Origin: Micromonospora halotolerans
GTDB lineage: Bacteria > Actinomycetota > Actinomycetes > Mycobacteriales > Micromonosporaceae
Assembly (NCBI RefSeq): GCF_032108445.1
Contig: NZ_CP134876.1
Span: 3,534,001 to 3,598,000, forward strand
Reading direction: 5' to 3'
Length of the DNA: 64,000 nt
Below the pieces are notes generated by a model. It saw nothing but the letters and a program-made list of their open reading frames with translations, searched no databases and had not been told where the DNA came from. Shown here piece after piece: positions 1-9,189 of the stretch. The first letter of the stretch is position 1. Each line of letters begins with the position of its first letter. The position numbers and the translations under genes were made by a program.

Positions 1-149
1 CCGGGCCGCGGTGGGCGGGATGAGGTAGGGCTAGCACCACCCCGGGCTGGGGGGTTGCCAGGATTACTTACCGCAGTCATTCCCCGAAGAATCGGTTACA
101 CAGAGTCGTGTCGCCGGCGTGGCGCGCGAACCGAGGAGCGGGGGAGCGG

Positions 150-1205
150 ATGACCTCATCGACGTTGACGGCACCGGCGGAGACCCGGCGGGGCAGCGAC
201 TACGCGCGGCTGTCCCGCCGGGTCGCCGCCGCCGGCCTGTTCGACCGGCGACCCGGCCGGTACGCGGCCCGGATCGCGCTCACCCTGGGCGCCTTCCTGG
301 CCGGCTGGGCCGTGGTGGTGGCGGTCGGCGACTCCTGGTGGCAGGTGCCGCTGGCGGCGCTCATGGCGGTGGCCACCACCCAGGTGGCGTTCCTCGGGCA
401 CGACGCCGGCCACCGGCAGATGTTCCGCCGGCGCGGGCCGAGCGAGGCCGCCGGCCTGGTCACCGGGAACCTCGCGGTCGGGCTGAGCTACGGCTGGTGG
501 GTGGACAAGCACAACCGGCACCACGCCAACCCGAACCACGCCGACGAGGACCCGGACGTCGGGGCGGGCGCGCTGGTCTGGACGTACGAGCAGGCGGCGG
601 CGACCCGCGGCCTGAGCCGGTGGATGGCCCGGCGGCAGGCGTGGCTGTTCTTCCCGTTGCTGCTCCTGGAGGGGCTGGCGCTGCACGTGGCCAGCGTGCG
701 GGCGCTGGTCGGCCGGGAGCCGGACGGCCGGTGGCGCACCCCGGTCCGCCACCGCGCGGTGGAAGGGGTGCTGCTCCTCGCGCACACCGTCGGCTACCTC
801 GGTCTGCTGTTCGCGGTGATGTCGCCCGGCAAGGCGCTGCTCTTCGCGGCCGTCCACCAGGCGCTGTGGGGCCTGTACATGGGCTGCGCGTTCGCCCCGA
901 ACCACAAGGGCATGCCGATGCCCACCGCCGAGGACGAGCTCGACTACCTGCGCAAGCAGGTGCTCACCTCGCGCAACGTGCGCGGCGGGCGGTTCGTCGA
1001 CGTGGCGCTGGGCGCGCTCAACTACCAGATCGAGCACCACCTCTTCCCGAACATGCCCCGGGCCAACCTGCGGCGTGCCCGGCCGATCGTCCGCGCCTAC
1101 TGCGCCGAGCAGGGCATCCCGTACGCGGAGACCGGGCTGGTCGAGTCGTACCGGCAGGCGCTCGCGCACATGCACGAGGTGGGCCGGCCGCTGCGGCAGG
1201 GCTGA
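150..1205 (+). CDS. membrane fatty acid desaturase (acyl-CoA/acyl-lipid type)
   Basis: A 351-residue integral membrane di-iron desaturase that would introduce a double bond into membrane acyl chains. The three histidine boxes of the family are present: HDAGH at residues 84-88, HNRHH at 121-125 and QIEHH at 293-297, the last being the form typical of acyl-lipid and front-end desaturases. Hydrophobic pairs lie at about 42-80 and 165-245. I chose the ATG at 150 rather than the upstream in-frame GTG at 108 because a GAGGAGCGGGGAG ribosome-binding stretch sits just before it and the family starts near there. There is no cytochrome b5 domain, so electrons must come from a separate ferredoxin or flavoprotein. 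The position of the double bond cannot be told from sequence. Confidence 0.88.
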   Translation: MTSSTLTAPAETRRGSDYARLSRRVAAAGLFDRRPGRYAARIALTLGAFLAGWAVVVAVGDSWWQVPLAALMAVATTQVAFLGHDAGHRQMFRRRGPSEAAGLVTGNLAVGLSYGWWVDKHNRHHANPNHADEDPDVGAGALVWTYEQAAATRGLSRWMARRQAWLFFPLLLLEGLALHVASVRALVGREPDGRWRTPVRHRAVEGVLLLAHTVGYLGLLFAVMSPGKALLFAAVHQALWGLYMGCAFAPNHKGMPMPTAEDELDYLRKQVLTSRNVRGGRFVDVALGALNYQIEHHLFPNMPRANLRRARPIVRAYCAEQGIPYAETGLVESYRQALAHMHEVGRPLRQG

Positions 1206-1282
1206 GCCGCCGGTGAGCGACGAGGCTCGATTTCCGGCGTGCGTCGCGGGGCGCCGGTCGGGGCTGCCGGTAGGGTCGTCGC

Positions 1283-1378
1283 ATGGCAGACCTGCTCACC
1301 GCGGCGGCGGTGCGAGCCGAGGCGGGGCGGCCGGCCCCGGCCCGGCGGACCCACGACACCGTCCGGAGCGCGGCATGA
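1283..1378 (+). CDS. 31-residue leaderless small ORF coupled to the FHA gene
   Basis: The ATG at 1283 follows a TAGGGT box (1271-1276) by exactly six bases, the usual layout of a leaderless actinobacterial transcript. The frame runs 31 codons, is rich in Ala and Arg, and ends in an ATGA overlap with the FHA-protein start at 1375. I recognise no family. It may act only as a translated leader that delivers ribosomes to the FHA gene, or it may be a real small protein. The support is positional only. Confidence 0.45.
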   Translation: MADLLTAAAVRAEAGRPAPARRTHDTVRSAA

Positions 1379-2523
1379 GATTCGAGATCAGCAAGGTGCT
1401 GGACGCCATCGAGGGTCGGGTCTGCACCGATCCCTCGCTGGCCCGGGCGGTGGTCGACCTCGCCGAGGTGATCCGCTGGCAGGACCTGGACGGCGGGCGG
1501 CCGGCCAGCCTGCTGCGGCTCGGCATGGTGATCGACGCGCTGTCCCGGCAGATGGAGGAGGACAGCGTCCCGGTCTACGCGATCGTGCACCGGGCCCTGC
1601 TCTCCGACGCGGACCTGACCTCCAACGAGCGGATGGTCGTCCGGCGGTGGGCCGACGACGGCCTGGTCGAGGTGCTCGACCACCCCGGTGACCGGATGCT
1701 GGAGGTGGCCGACCTGCTCGGCCTGCCGGTGCTCACCCGGGTCCGGTTCGACGGGCTGGGCGGCCGGTGGCCGTGGCTCGGCCAGGCCGGCCGGGTGCTC
1801 GCCCCGGTGCCGGGCGCCGGCGGTCCCGTCTTCATCGCCCATGTCGGCGGCGGGCAGACCCCGGCCACCGGCAGCCGCTCGCCGGTCGGCGCGAAGCTGC
1901 TCGCCCGCCAGTGGCGCTGCCCCGAGCCGGGCTGCGCGCTGTTCGGCGGCGGCGGGGGCGGGGGTGCCTTCGCCGACCTGGCCCGGGTGGACCGCGCCCC
2001 GGCCGGGCAGCCGCCACCCACGCTGCGCAACGGCGTGCCGACCTGCCCCCGGCACGGCACCCGGCTCGGTGACGCCGGGCCGCGGCCGCGTACCGCCGTG
2101 CTGGCGGTGCGGATCGGCGGGCTGGTCCGGCAGCGGTTCGCGCTCACCGAGAACCAGCCGGTCGCGGTCGGGCGGGCGCCCGAGGCGACCGGCGGGATCG
2201 TGCTCGGCCAGTGGCTCAACGACGAGGCGCGGCGCTGGATCAGCCGCAACCACATCCGTCTCGAACTCCGGGTGGGCGAGGTGGTGGTCACCGACACCAG
2301 CACCAACGGCTCGGGCGTGCGGCCGAACGGCTCGATGGCCGAGCCGGACCGGGTCGCGCTGGCCCCGCAGCAGTCCCGGGTGCTCGGCGAGGGCGACCTC
2401 GTCGAGCTCTATCCAGGCGTGCAGATCGGCCGCGCCGACGCGATGGCCAGCGACGCGAAGTTCAGCCCGACCTCGGTGATGGCCGAGGCGCCCACCATGG
2501 CGATGCGGCTGCCGCGCCCCTGA
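1375..2523 (+). CDS. FHA domain protein with a CxxxxC...CxxH cysteine/histidine site
   Basis: A 382-residue cytosolic protein. Its C-terminal part (about 240-365) is a forkhead-associated phosphothreonine-binding domain: the conserved GR (266-267), SRNH (290-293) and TNG (310-312) are all present. Before it lie Cys182/Cys187 and Cys224/His227, which look like a split zinc site interrupted by a run of seven glycines. The N-terminal 130 residues are helical and unrecognised. FHA proteins normally read Ser/Thr kinase output, but no kinase is adjacent. The start overlaps the small upstream ORF by ATGA and has a GGAG six bases ahead. An upstream extension of the open frame to 1075 overlaps the desaturase and is rejected. 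Confidence 0.85.
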   Translation: MRFEISKVLDAIEGRVCTDPSLARAVVDLAEVIRWQDLDGGRPASLLRLGMVIDALSRQMEEDSVPVYAIVHRALLSDADLTSNERMVVRRWADDGLVEVLDHPGDRMLEVADLLGLPVLTRVRFDGLGGRWPWLGQAGRVLAPVPGAGGPVFIAHVGGGQTPATGSRSPVGAKLLARQWRCPEPGCALFGGGGGGGAFADLARVDRAPAGQPPPTLRNGVPTCPRHGTRLGDAGPRPRTAVLAVRIGGLVRQRFALTENQPVAVGRAPEATGGIVLGQWLNDEARRWISRNHIRLELRVGEVVVTDTSTNGSGVRPNGSMAEPDRVALAPQQSRVLGEGDLVELYPGVQIGRADAMASDAKFSPTSVMAEAPTMAMRLPRP

Positions 2524-2533
2524 CGCGACGCGG

Positions 2534-2568
2534 AAGGGCGCCGGGACCGTCGTGGTCCCGGCGCCCTT
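2534..2568. terminator. bidirectional hairpin terminator between convergent genes
   Basis: A perfect 15-bp stem (AAGGGCGCCGGGACC and its complement) with a 5-nt loop and a short T run (CCCTTTA) after it lies between the FHA gene and the convergent rocD. It can serve both strands. Confidence 0.85.
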
Positions 2569-2584
2569 TACTCGCGTACGCGGA

Positions 2585-3798
<1,214 letters not shown>

Positions 3799-3802
<4 letters not shown>

Positions 3803-4620
3803 TTGAGTGCCTTTCCCTGACGGAGTCGCAACGTGCAGCACTTCGGTCCGCCGCCGGCCTTGCGCAGCTCGGACAGGTCGATACCGATGGTCTCGTAGCC
3901 CCGGTCGCGCAGCTTCGCGGCCAGGTCGGTGGCCTGCGCGGGCAGCACCACGTGCCGGCCGTCGCTGACCGCGTTCAGCCCCAGCACCTCGGCGTCGGCC
4001 ATCGTGGCGTGGATCGCGTCGGGGAAGAGCCGGCGGAGCACCGCGCGGCTGCCCGGGGAGAACGCCTCCGGCAGGTACGCCACGGTCCGCTCGTCGAGCA
4101 CGGTGAGCGCGGTGTCCAGGTGGTAGAAGCGCGCGTCCACCAGCTGCATGGTGATCACCGGGTAGCCGAAGACCTCCTGGAGCTGCGCGTGCGAGGCGTG
4201 CGCGGTGCGGAACCCGGTGCCGGCGAGCAGGTGGTCGCCGACCAGCAGGACGTCGCCCTCACCCTCGTTGACGTGCTTCGGGTCGTACATCTCGAAGCCG
4301 GCGGCCTCGAACCAGGCCCGGTAGGCGGGCGCCTCGTCGGCGCGCTGCGGGTCGCGGAACTGCACGGCCATGGCCTTGCCGTCGATCACCGTGCCGCCGT
4401 TGGCCGCGAAGACCATGTCCGGCAGGCCGCTGACCGGGTCGATCAGCTCGACCTCGTGGCCCAGGTCCAGGTAGGTGCGGCGGAGCTGCTCCCACTGCCG
4501 GATCGCCAGGTCGGCGTCGACCGGTGCGGTGGGGTCCATCCACGGGTTGATCGCGTAGTCGACGGCGAAGTACGTCGGCCGGCACATCAGAAAGCGCTGG
4601 CGGGTCGCGTCCATCGTCAT
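3799..4620 (-). CDS. guanidine-modifying hydrolase: arginine dihydrolase / DDAH-like
   Basis: A 273-residue member of the amidinotransferase/DDAH superfamily. Catalytic candidates are visible: Asn74 in FAANGG, the acidic EGEGD near 119-123, His167 in FYHLDT and the nucleophilic Cys261 or Cys262 in GGGPKCC near the C terminus. Such proteins are usually named dimethylarginine dimethylaminohydrolase, which yields citrulline. The GTGA overlap with rocD, whose substrate is ornithine, fits better with an ornithine-forming arginine dihydrolase (the cyanobacterial ArgZ type, which also carries an Asn in the corresponding motif). The ATG at 4620 has GGAG seven bases ahead. The family is certain; the exact reaction is inferred. 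Confidence 0.8.
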
Positions 4621-4722
4621 GTCGTGCTCCCAGGGTCGGGCGCGCCCGGCCACCGTGGCCCACGGGCTGGCGCCGTGGTCCAACGGTATGCGGCCCGGGT
4701 AGACGACATCCACCGCCGGAAG

Positions 4723-4778
4723 TTGCGTTGAGCGACGGATCGTTGCGTCTGCCCGACACTGCACGACCGATCGTTGCG
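4723..4778. promoter_or_regulatory. three phased TTGCGT boxes upstream of the arginine operon
   Basis: TTGCGT occurs at 4723, 4743 and 4773 (same orientation, spacing 20 and 30 bp, that is whole helical turns). The two distal copies share the longer core GATCGTTGCGTC. They lie 100-160 bp upstream of the hydrolase start. This is what an Lrp/AsnC-type or other multimeric activator site looks like; no regulator gene is adjacent. Confidence 0.5.
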
Positions 4779-4805
4779 TCCGGGGGCGGCGGACCCCGGA
4801 CATAC

Positions 4806-4834
4806 TTCGGGGGCGGCGAACCGCCGCCCCCGAA
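4806..4834 (-). terminator. hairpin terminator behind the DxDxDG membrane protein gene
   Basis: A perfect 12-bp stem (TTCGGGGGCGGC and its complement) with a 5-nt loop lies 77 bp past the stop of the minus-strand gene at 4911 and before the arginine operon. It has only a weak T run. Confidence 0.65.
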
Positions 4835-4910
4835 AGAGGTTGCCCGGCCGGTGAACCACCAGAGCTGATCGGGCGTGCCGGCGCTGCGCCGGCGACCGGG
4901 AAACTGCCCG

Positions 4911-5648
4911 TCAGAAGAGATCCGCAAACTGTGAGTCGAGCCACTCCCGGAACCGGCCGACCCAGTCGCCGTCGGTGGTCGGCCAGTCGAACTGGCCGGT
5001 CATCGCCACGATGCCGAGCACCACGGCGGCGAGCCCGACGACGATGCCGATCAGCGCGTCGGTCTTGCCGGCCACGTGCCGGCGGCGGGTGGCGATCAGA
5101 CCGAGCACGGCGAGCACCGCGCCGACCGCGCCGAGGCCGATGCCGTAGCCGGCGAGGGTGCCGGAGAGCACGAACAGCGCGCCGACCACCGAGACGATCA
5201 GGCCCAGGGTGGCGAGCAGGCTGGCCCGGGGCCGCTTCGTGGTGACCGGCTCGACCCGCTCCACGGCCGGGTCCCGGTCGACCGGCCGGTCCGGCCGGCC
5301 GTCGCGGTCGAGGTCGACGGTGCGCTCCGCGGCCGGTTCCGGGTCGGCCGCCGGCTCCACGGGTCGGGAGCCCACGTCCGGCCGGTGGCCGGTGGCCGCG
5401 CGGGCCGCCGCGGCCCGGTCGGCCGCGCGCCGCCGCGAGTCCGTGGCGGGCTCGCCCTCGACGGGCGGGACGGCGTCGCGGGCGCGCTCGCCGTCGGTCG
5501 CGGTGGCGGCGCTGCGGTAGGTGGTCCGCTCCGCGTCCCGGTCGGCGACCACCGGCCGCTCGTCCACCCGGTCGCGGTCGTCGACCACCCCGTCGCCGTT
5601 GACGTCATCGGTACGCGCCGGACCGTTCCGGCGGGACAGAATCTTCAC
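4911..5648 (-). CDS. membrane protein with acidic DxDxDG-like N-terminal region, unknown function
   Basis: A 245-residue protein I do not recognise by name. The first 140 residues are highly charged and carry two calcium-loop-like motifs, DVNGDGVVDDRD near residue 16 and DLDRDGRPDRPVD near 110. The C-terminal part has hydrophobic segments LLATLGLIVSVVGALFVLSG, GIGLGAVGAVLAVLGLIA and ALIGIVVGLAAVVLGIVAM, resembling DUF4190-type membrane modules, followed by a short acidic tail. The start is the GTG at 5648, preceded by a textbook AGGAGGT; the long open frame upstream overlaps nei on the other strand and is not real. Confidence 0.7.
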   Translation of the reverse strand: MKILSRRNGPARTDDVNGDGVVDDRDRVDERPVVADRDAERTTYRSAATATDGERARDAVPPVEGEPATDSRRRAADRAAAARAATGHRPDVGSRPVEPAADPEPAAERTVDLDRDGRPDRPVDRDPAVERVEPVTTKRPRASLLATLGLIVSVVGALFVLSGTLAGYGIGLGAVGAVLAVLGLIATRRRHVAGKTDALIGIVVGLAAVVLGIVAMTGQFDWPTTDGDWVGRFREWLDSQFADLF

Positions 5649-5786
5649 TGGGACACCTCCTGATCTCCGGCGCGGAGACCGCGCGTGACGCTCCTGAGGT
5701 ACCCCGTGGCGGACACGTCGACACCCGTCGACATCGCCGCCGCTCCTGGTCGGCGGTGTCCCGCCCGGCGGGCTACCGTTGCCGTC

Positions 5787-6596
5787 GTGCCAGAGGGACA
5801 CACCATCCACCGCCTGGCGGCCCGGCACGCCGAGCTCTTCGCCGGTGACAAGGTGCACGCCGCCAGCCCGCAGGGCCGCTTCGCCGAGGGCGCGGCCCGG
5901 CTCACCGGCACCGTCCTGGACGGCACCGAGGCGTACGGCAAGCACCTGCTGCACCACTACGCCGGCGAGCTGACCCTGCACGTCCACCTCGGGCTCTACG
6001 GCAAGGTCACCGACGGCCCGGGTGAGCCGCCGCCCCCGGTCGGGCAGATCCGGCTTCGGCTGACGAGCGACCGGCACTGGCTGGATCTGCGCGGGCCGAC
6101 CGCGTGCGAGCTGCTCACCCCGCCCGAGGTGGCCGCCCTGCGCGACCGGCTCGGTCCCGACCCGCTGCGCGCCGACGCCGACCCCGAGCGGGCGTACGCC
6201 CGGATCCGGCGCAGCCCCACCCCGCTGGCGGCGCTGCTGCTGGACCAGTCGGTGGTGGCCGGCACCGGCCTGATCTTCGTGGTCGAGGCGCTGTTCCGGG
6301 CCGGGCTGCCGCCGCTGCTGCCCGGGCGGAACCTCACCCCGGCCGGCTGGGCGGAACTCTGGGCCGACCTGGTCGCGCTGATGACCGTCGCCGTCGAGCG
6401 GGGCCGGATCGACACCGTGCGCGACGAGCACCTGCCGGAGGCCATGGGGCGGGCGCCCCGGGTCGACCGGCACGGCGGCGAGGTCTACGTCTACCGCCGG
6501 CCGGGCGATCCCTGCCACGTCTGCGGCACCGAGGTGAGCCGGGGTGCCCTCGCCGGCCGCAACCTCTACTGGTGCGCCACCTGCCAGGCCCGCTGA
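5787..6596 (+). CDS. nei: endonuclease VIII / formamidopyrimidine-type DNA glycosylase
   Basis: A 269-residue base-excision repair glycosylase/AP lyase. After the initiating GTG the protein begins PEGHTIHRLA, giving the catalytic Pro2 and Glu3 of the Fpg/Nei family; the GHTIH form is that of actinobacterial Nei rather than MutM. The C terminus has the zinc finger with the two CxxC pairs CHVC and CATC. The GTG at 5787 is fixed by Pro2 and also by a TACCGT box (5774-5779) seven bases ahead, which indicates a leaderless transcript. The frame open upstream to 5685 is not part of the gene. Confidence 0.93.
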   Translation: MPEGHTIHRLAARHAELFAGDKVHAASPQGRFAEGAARLTGTVLDGTEAYGKHLLHHYAGELTLHVHLGLYGKVTDGPGEPPPPVGQIRLRLTSDRHWLDLRGPTACELLTPPEVAALRDRLGPDPLRADADPERAYARIRRSPTPLAALLLDQSVVAGTGLIFVVEALFRAGLPPLLPGRNLTPAGWAELWADLVALMTVAVERGRIDTVRDEHLPEAMGRAPRVDRHGGEVYVYRRPGDPCHVCGTEVSRGALAGRNLYWCATCQAR

Positions 6597-6655
6597 CCGG
6601 TCCGGTCAATTGACGTGTGCCACCTGCCGGCCGGGCTGACCGGCCCGGTCAGCCG
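6574..6655. repeat. 43-bp imperfect tandem duplication of the nei 3' end
   Basis: The last codons of nei and the bases just after it (GCCACCTGCC ... CTGACCGGTCCGGTCA) recur 43 bp later as GCCACCTGCC ... CTGACCGGCCCGGTCA. Each unit ends in a TGACCGG-N-CCGGTCA dyad, so two small hairpins lie between convergent nei and the regulator gene; the second overlaps the regulator stop codon. Confidence 0.75.
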
Positions 6656-7488
6656 ACGGCGCGAAGGGTGCCGTGCCGGCGGTGCCGGAGCCCCTCGACG
6701 GCCTGCGCGGTCGCCTCGTCGGCGGGCAGGAGCACGACCAGTTCCTGGGCGTCGGTGCTCGGCAACTCCAGCTTCTCCCGGTGCCAGCGCAGCTCTCCTA
6801 CGGCGGGATGGTCGAGCCGGAGCGGAACCTGTGGCGGCGGCAGGTGCCGTTGGAGCCGCCGGGTGAACTCCGGCCCGGCGACGGGGGCGAGTTGGACCCT
6901 GAACCACTCGGAGCTTTCCGCGGAGGGCCCGAGCCACAGGTCGAAGGCCCGCTCGTCGGCCACCTGGTCCCAGTCGGGGAACACGCTCCGGGCGCGCGGA
7001 TCGGTGAACACGAAGCGGGTCAGGTTCGGTTCGTCGGTGTCGAGCAGCCCGATCCCGCCCATGACCAGCCCGAACCCGCCCGTGTGCGCGAGCACGTCGC
7101 CCAGCCGGTTGGTGACGAACGCCACCCCGGGTTCGAGCAGCCGGAGGGTCTCCCGCACGGTGGGCCGTACCTCGCGGTTGGGCGGCGCCGGCGGCCGGTG
7201 CCCGGGGCAGCCCCCGCCGGTGATCTTGGCGAGATAGCGCAGGTGGTGGCGCTCCCCGGCGTCGAGGCTCAGCCCGTCCGCGAGGGCGTGCAGCACCGCG
7301 TGCGAGGGGTTGCGGTCCCGGCCCTGCTCGATGCGGGTCAGGTACTCCACGCTGATCCCCGAGCGGGTGGCCACCTCCGCCCGGGTCAGGCCGGGGGAGC
7401 GGCGCCGGCCCCGATCGGGCAGGCCGAAGGACTCCGGCTGGATGCTGTCGCGCTTGGCACGGACGAAGTCGCCCAGTGGCGTACCCAT
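6649..7488 (-). CDS. XRE-family regulator with MmyB-like ligand domain
   Basis: A 279-residue transcription factor: helix-turn-helix at about 25-80 (TRAEVATRSGISVEYLTRIEQG) followed by a MmyB-like ligand-binding region with the family-typical DEPNLTRFVFTDP and LELPSTDAQELVVLLPAD stretches. Regulators of this type usually control a divergently encoded oxidoreductase, and an FMN reductase gene starts 115 bp away in the opposite direction. A TAGACT box eight bases before the ATG suggests a leaderless message. The ligand is unknown. Confidence 0.88.
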   Translation of the reverse strand: MGTPLGDFVRAKRDSIQPESFGLPDRGRRRSPGLTRAEVATRSGISVEYLTRIEQGRDRNPSHAVLHALADGLSLDAGERHHLRYLAKITGGGCPGHRPPAPPNREVRPTVRETLRLLEPGVAFVTNRLGDVLAHTGGFGLVMGGIGLLDTDEPNLTRFVFTDPRARSVFPDWDQVADERAFDLWLGPSAESSEWFRVQLAPVAGPEFTRRLQRHLPPPQVPLRLDHPAVGELRWHREKLELPSTDAQELVVLLPADEATAQAVEGLRHRRHGTLRAVG

Positions 7489-7572
7489 GGGTGGGGAGTC
7501 TAGGCCGGATTCCGGCCGCACCGGCCGGCGCAGCGTGGCCCTGCGGGGGCCAGCCTGCGCCCGGTCTGGTTG

Positions 7573-7590
7573 CCGCCGTCGCGACGGCGG
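7573..7590. promoter_or_regulatory. 18-bp perfect palindrome in the divergent regulator/reductase region
   Basis: CCGCCGTCGCGACGGCGG is a perfect dyad 12 bp upstream of the FMN reductase ATG. It is a reasonable operator for the adjacent MmyB-like repressor, although it could also form an RNA hairpin near the start codon. Confidence 0.45.
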
Positions 7591-7602
7591 ACCGTGGACC
7601 GC

Positions 7603-8196
7603 ATGAACGAGAAGCACAGGTTGGTCATTGTCATCGGAAGCGTCCGCGAGGGCCGGTTCGGGCCGGTCATCGCGTCCTGGGTCGCCGAGCGGGCGCGCGA
7701 GCACGGCGGGTTCGACGTCGACGTCGTCGATCTCGCCGAGGTCGAGATCCCGCTGGCGCTGCCGGAGGTCTCCCCGAAGTACGCCGGCGACGCGTACCCG
7801 CGCCCGGCGGCGATGGCGCCGCTGACCTCCCGGCTGGCGGAGGCGGACGCGTTCATCATGGTCACCCCGGAGTACAACCACAGCTACCCGGCCGCGCTGA
7901 AGTCGGCCATCGACTGGCACTTCAGCCAGTGGACGGCCAAGCCGGTGGCCTTCGTCAGCTACGGCGGGGCGGCCGGCGGCCGGCACGCCGTCCTGCACCT
8001 GGAGAACGTGCTCACCGAACTGCACGCCGTGACGATCCGCGACGGGCTGGCCTTCCCGAACTACTACACGTCGTGGCAGGAGGGCCAGCCGCTCGATCCG
8101 GCGGCGGCCGGCTACGCCAAGACCCTGCTGGACCAGCTCGCCTGGTGGGCCGGGGCCCTGCGGGCGGCACGCGAGGCGGTCCCGTACCCGGCCTGA
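7603..8196 (+). CDS. NAD(P)H-dependent FMN reductase
   Basis: A 197-residue flavodoxin-fold reductase. The phosphate-binding GSVREGRFG (about 11-19) and the PEYNHSYPAALKSAIDW motif (about 88-104) are diagnostic of the NADPH-dependent FMN reductase family (ChrR/SsuE/ArsH relatives), which reduce FMN, quinones or metal ions. The ATG at 7603 is chosen because the family begins with a short tail before the first beta strand (HRLVIVIGS). It lies divergently from the MmyB-like regulator and is its likely target. Confidence 0.9.
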   Translation: MNEKHRLVIVIGSVREGRFGPVIASWVAERAREHGGFDVDVVDLAEVEIPLALPEVSPKYAGDAYPRPAAMAPLTSRLAEADAFIMVTPEYNHSYPAALKSAIDWHFSQWTAKPVAFVSYGGAAGGRHAVLHLENVLTELHAVTIRDGLAFPNYYTSWQEGQPLDPAAAGYAKTLLDQLAWWAGALRAAREAVPYPA

Positions 8197-8217
8197 CCGT
8201 GGCGTCCCGTGGCGTGG

Positions 8218-8235
8218 CCGGTCCCCGCGGACCGG
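8218..8235. terminator. short hairpin between convergent genes
   Basis: A 7-bp stem (CCGGTCC / GGACCGG) with a 4-nt loop fills the gap between the FMN reductase and kinase stop codons. It is a modest bidirectional terminator candidate. Confidence 0.45.
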
Positions 8236-9102
8236 TCATGCCACGTCGAGCAGCCAGCGGACCGTCTCGATTTGCTGGGGGAACACCTGGTCCTCCCCGA
8301 TGCTCCAGGCCAGCGTCTGCCCGACCGCCCAGCCGCGGACCCGTTCCCGGTCCAGACCCAGCTCGGCGCTGAGCCGGTCGAGCCGGTGCCGCACCGCCGC
8401 CGGCGAGTGACCCAGCTCGGGACCGCGCACCAGCGGCACCACGGCGAACTCCGGCTCGCCGACCAGCGGCTTCGGGTCGATGACCAGCCACGGCTCGCGG
8501 CCGGCCGCCAGCACGTTGCCGGCGTGCAGGTCCTGGTTGACCAGCACCTGCGCGCCCTGGCTGGGCGCCAGGTCGGCGAGCATCCCGAGCGCGGCGTCGA
8601 GCAGCCGCCGCTCGTACGGCCGGTTCAGGCGTTCCCACTTGGCCGGCAGCCGCTCGGCCCAGCCGGCCGCCTCCTCGGCGAGCGGGGTGAACGGCGGGCC
8701 GGCCGGCACGCCGAGCCGGGGGAGCAGCCCGATCGCCACGTCCAGCGCCGCATCGGGGGACAGGCCGTGCAGCGGGGTGCCGGGGTCGCACCGCTCGACC
8801 AGCAGCGCGCGCCGCCTCGCGTCGTGGTCCAGCAGCCGGATGGCGCCCCGGCCGGCCCAGTGCACCAGCGCGGTCGCCTCGTGCACGCTGTCGTCGTCCG
8901 GGTACTGGAGCTTCAGCACCGCCCGGGTGCCGTCGGGCAGCTCCGCCGGGAGGGCCAGCGACGCGAACGCGTACGCGAAGGGTGGGCCGACCCGCAGCTC
9001 CCAGCGCGTGACGCACTCGGCCAGCCGGTCCGGCAGGGTGGCGAGCCACTCCCGGCCGGCCGGATACCGTTCGGTCCAGCGCAGCCCCTCGGGGATCTCC
9101 AT
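8236..9102 (-). CDS. APH(6)/hydroxyurea-type small-molecule kinase
   Basis: A 288-residue phosphotransferase of the aminoglycoside/hydroxyurea resistance kinase family (PF04655 type). The catalytic loop VNQDLHAGNVL and the metal-binding LVIDPKP are intact, as is the N-lobe lysine strand AVLKLQYP. Members phosphorylate streptomycin at the 6-OH, hydroxyurea, or unknown metabolites; sequence alone does not say which. The ATG at 9102 has an AGGATGG nearby. It stands alone, divergent from the sigma-factor gene. Confidence 0.85.
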   Translation of the reverse strand: MEIPEGLRWTERYPAGREWLATLPDRLAECVTRWELRVGPPFAYAFASLALPAELPDGTRAVLKLQYPDDDSVHEATALVHWAGRGAIRLLDHDARRRALLVERCDPGTPLHGLSPDAALDVAIGLLPRLGVPAGPPFTPLAEEAAGWAERLPAKWERLNRPYERRLLDAALGMLADLAPSQGAQVLVNQDLHAGNVLAAGREPWLVIDPKPLVGEPEFAVVPLVRGPELGHSPAAVRHRLDRLSAELGLDRERVRGWAVGQTLAWSIGEDQVFPQQIETVRWLLDVA

Positions 9103-9189
9103 CCGGCCATCCTGGGTTCCGGTGGCGGTCGCGTACAACCGATTCCGGCGCGATGCCGTCTGGAACAGCGAACCCACGGAGGTGGCCGG

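Noticed and set aside
1075..1374. N-terminal extension of the FHA protein into the desaturase gene
   Set aside because: The extension overlaps a real gene and lacks similarity; ATG 1375 has GGAG and the ATGA overlap.
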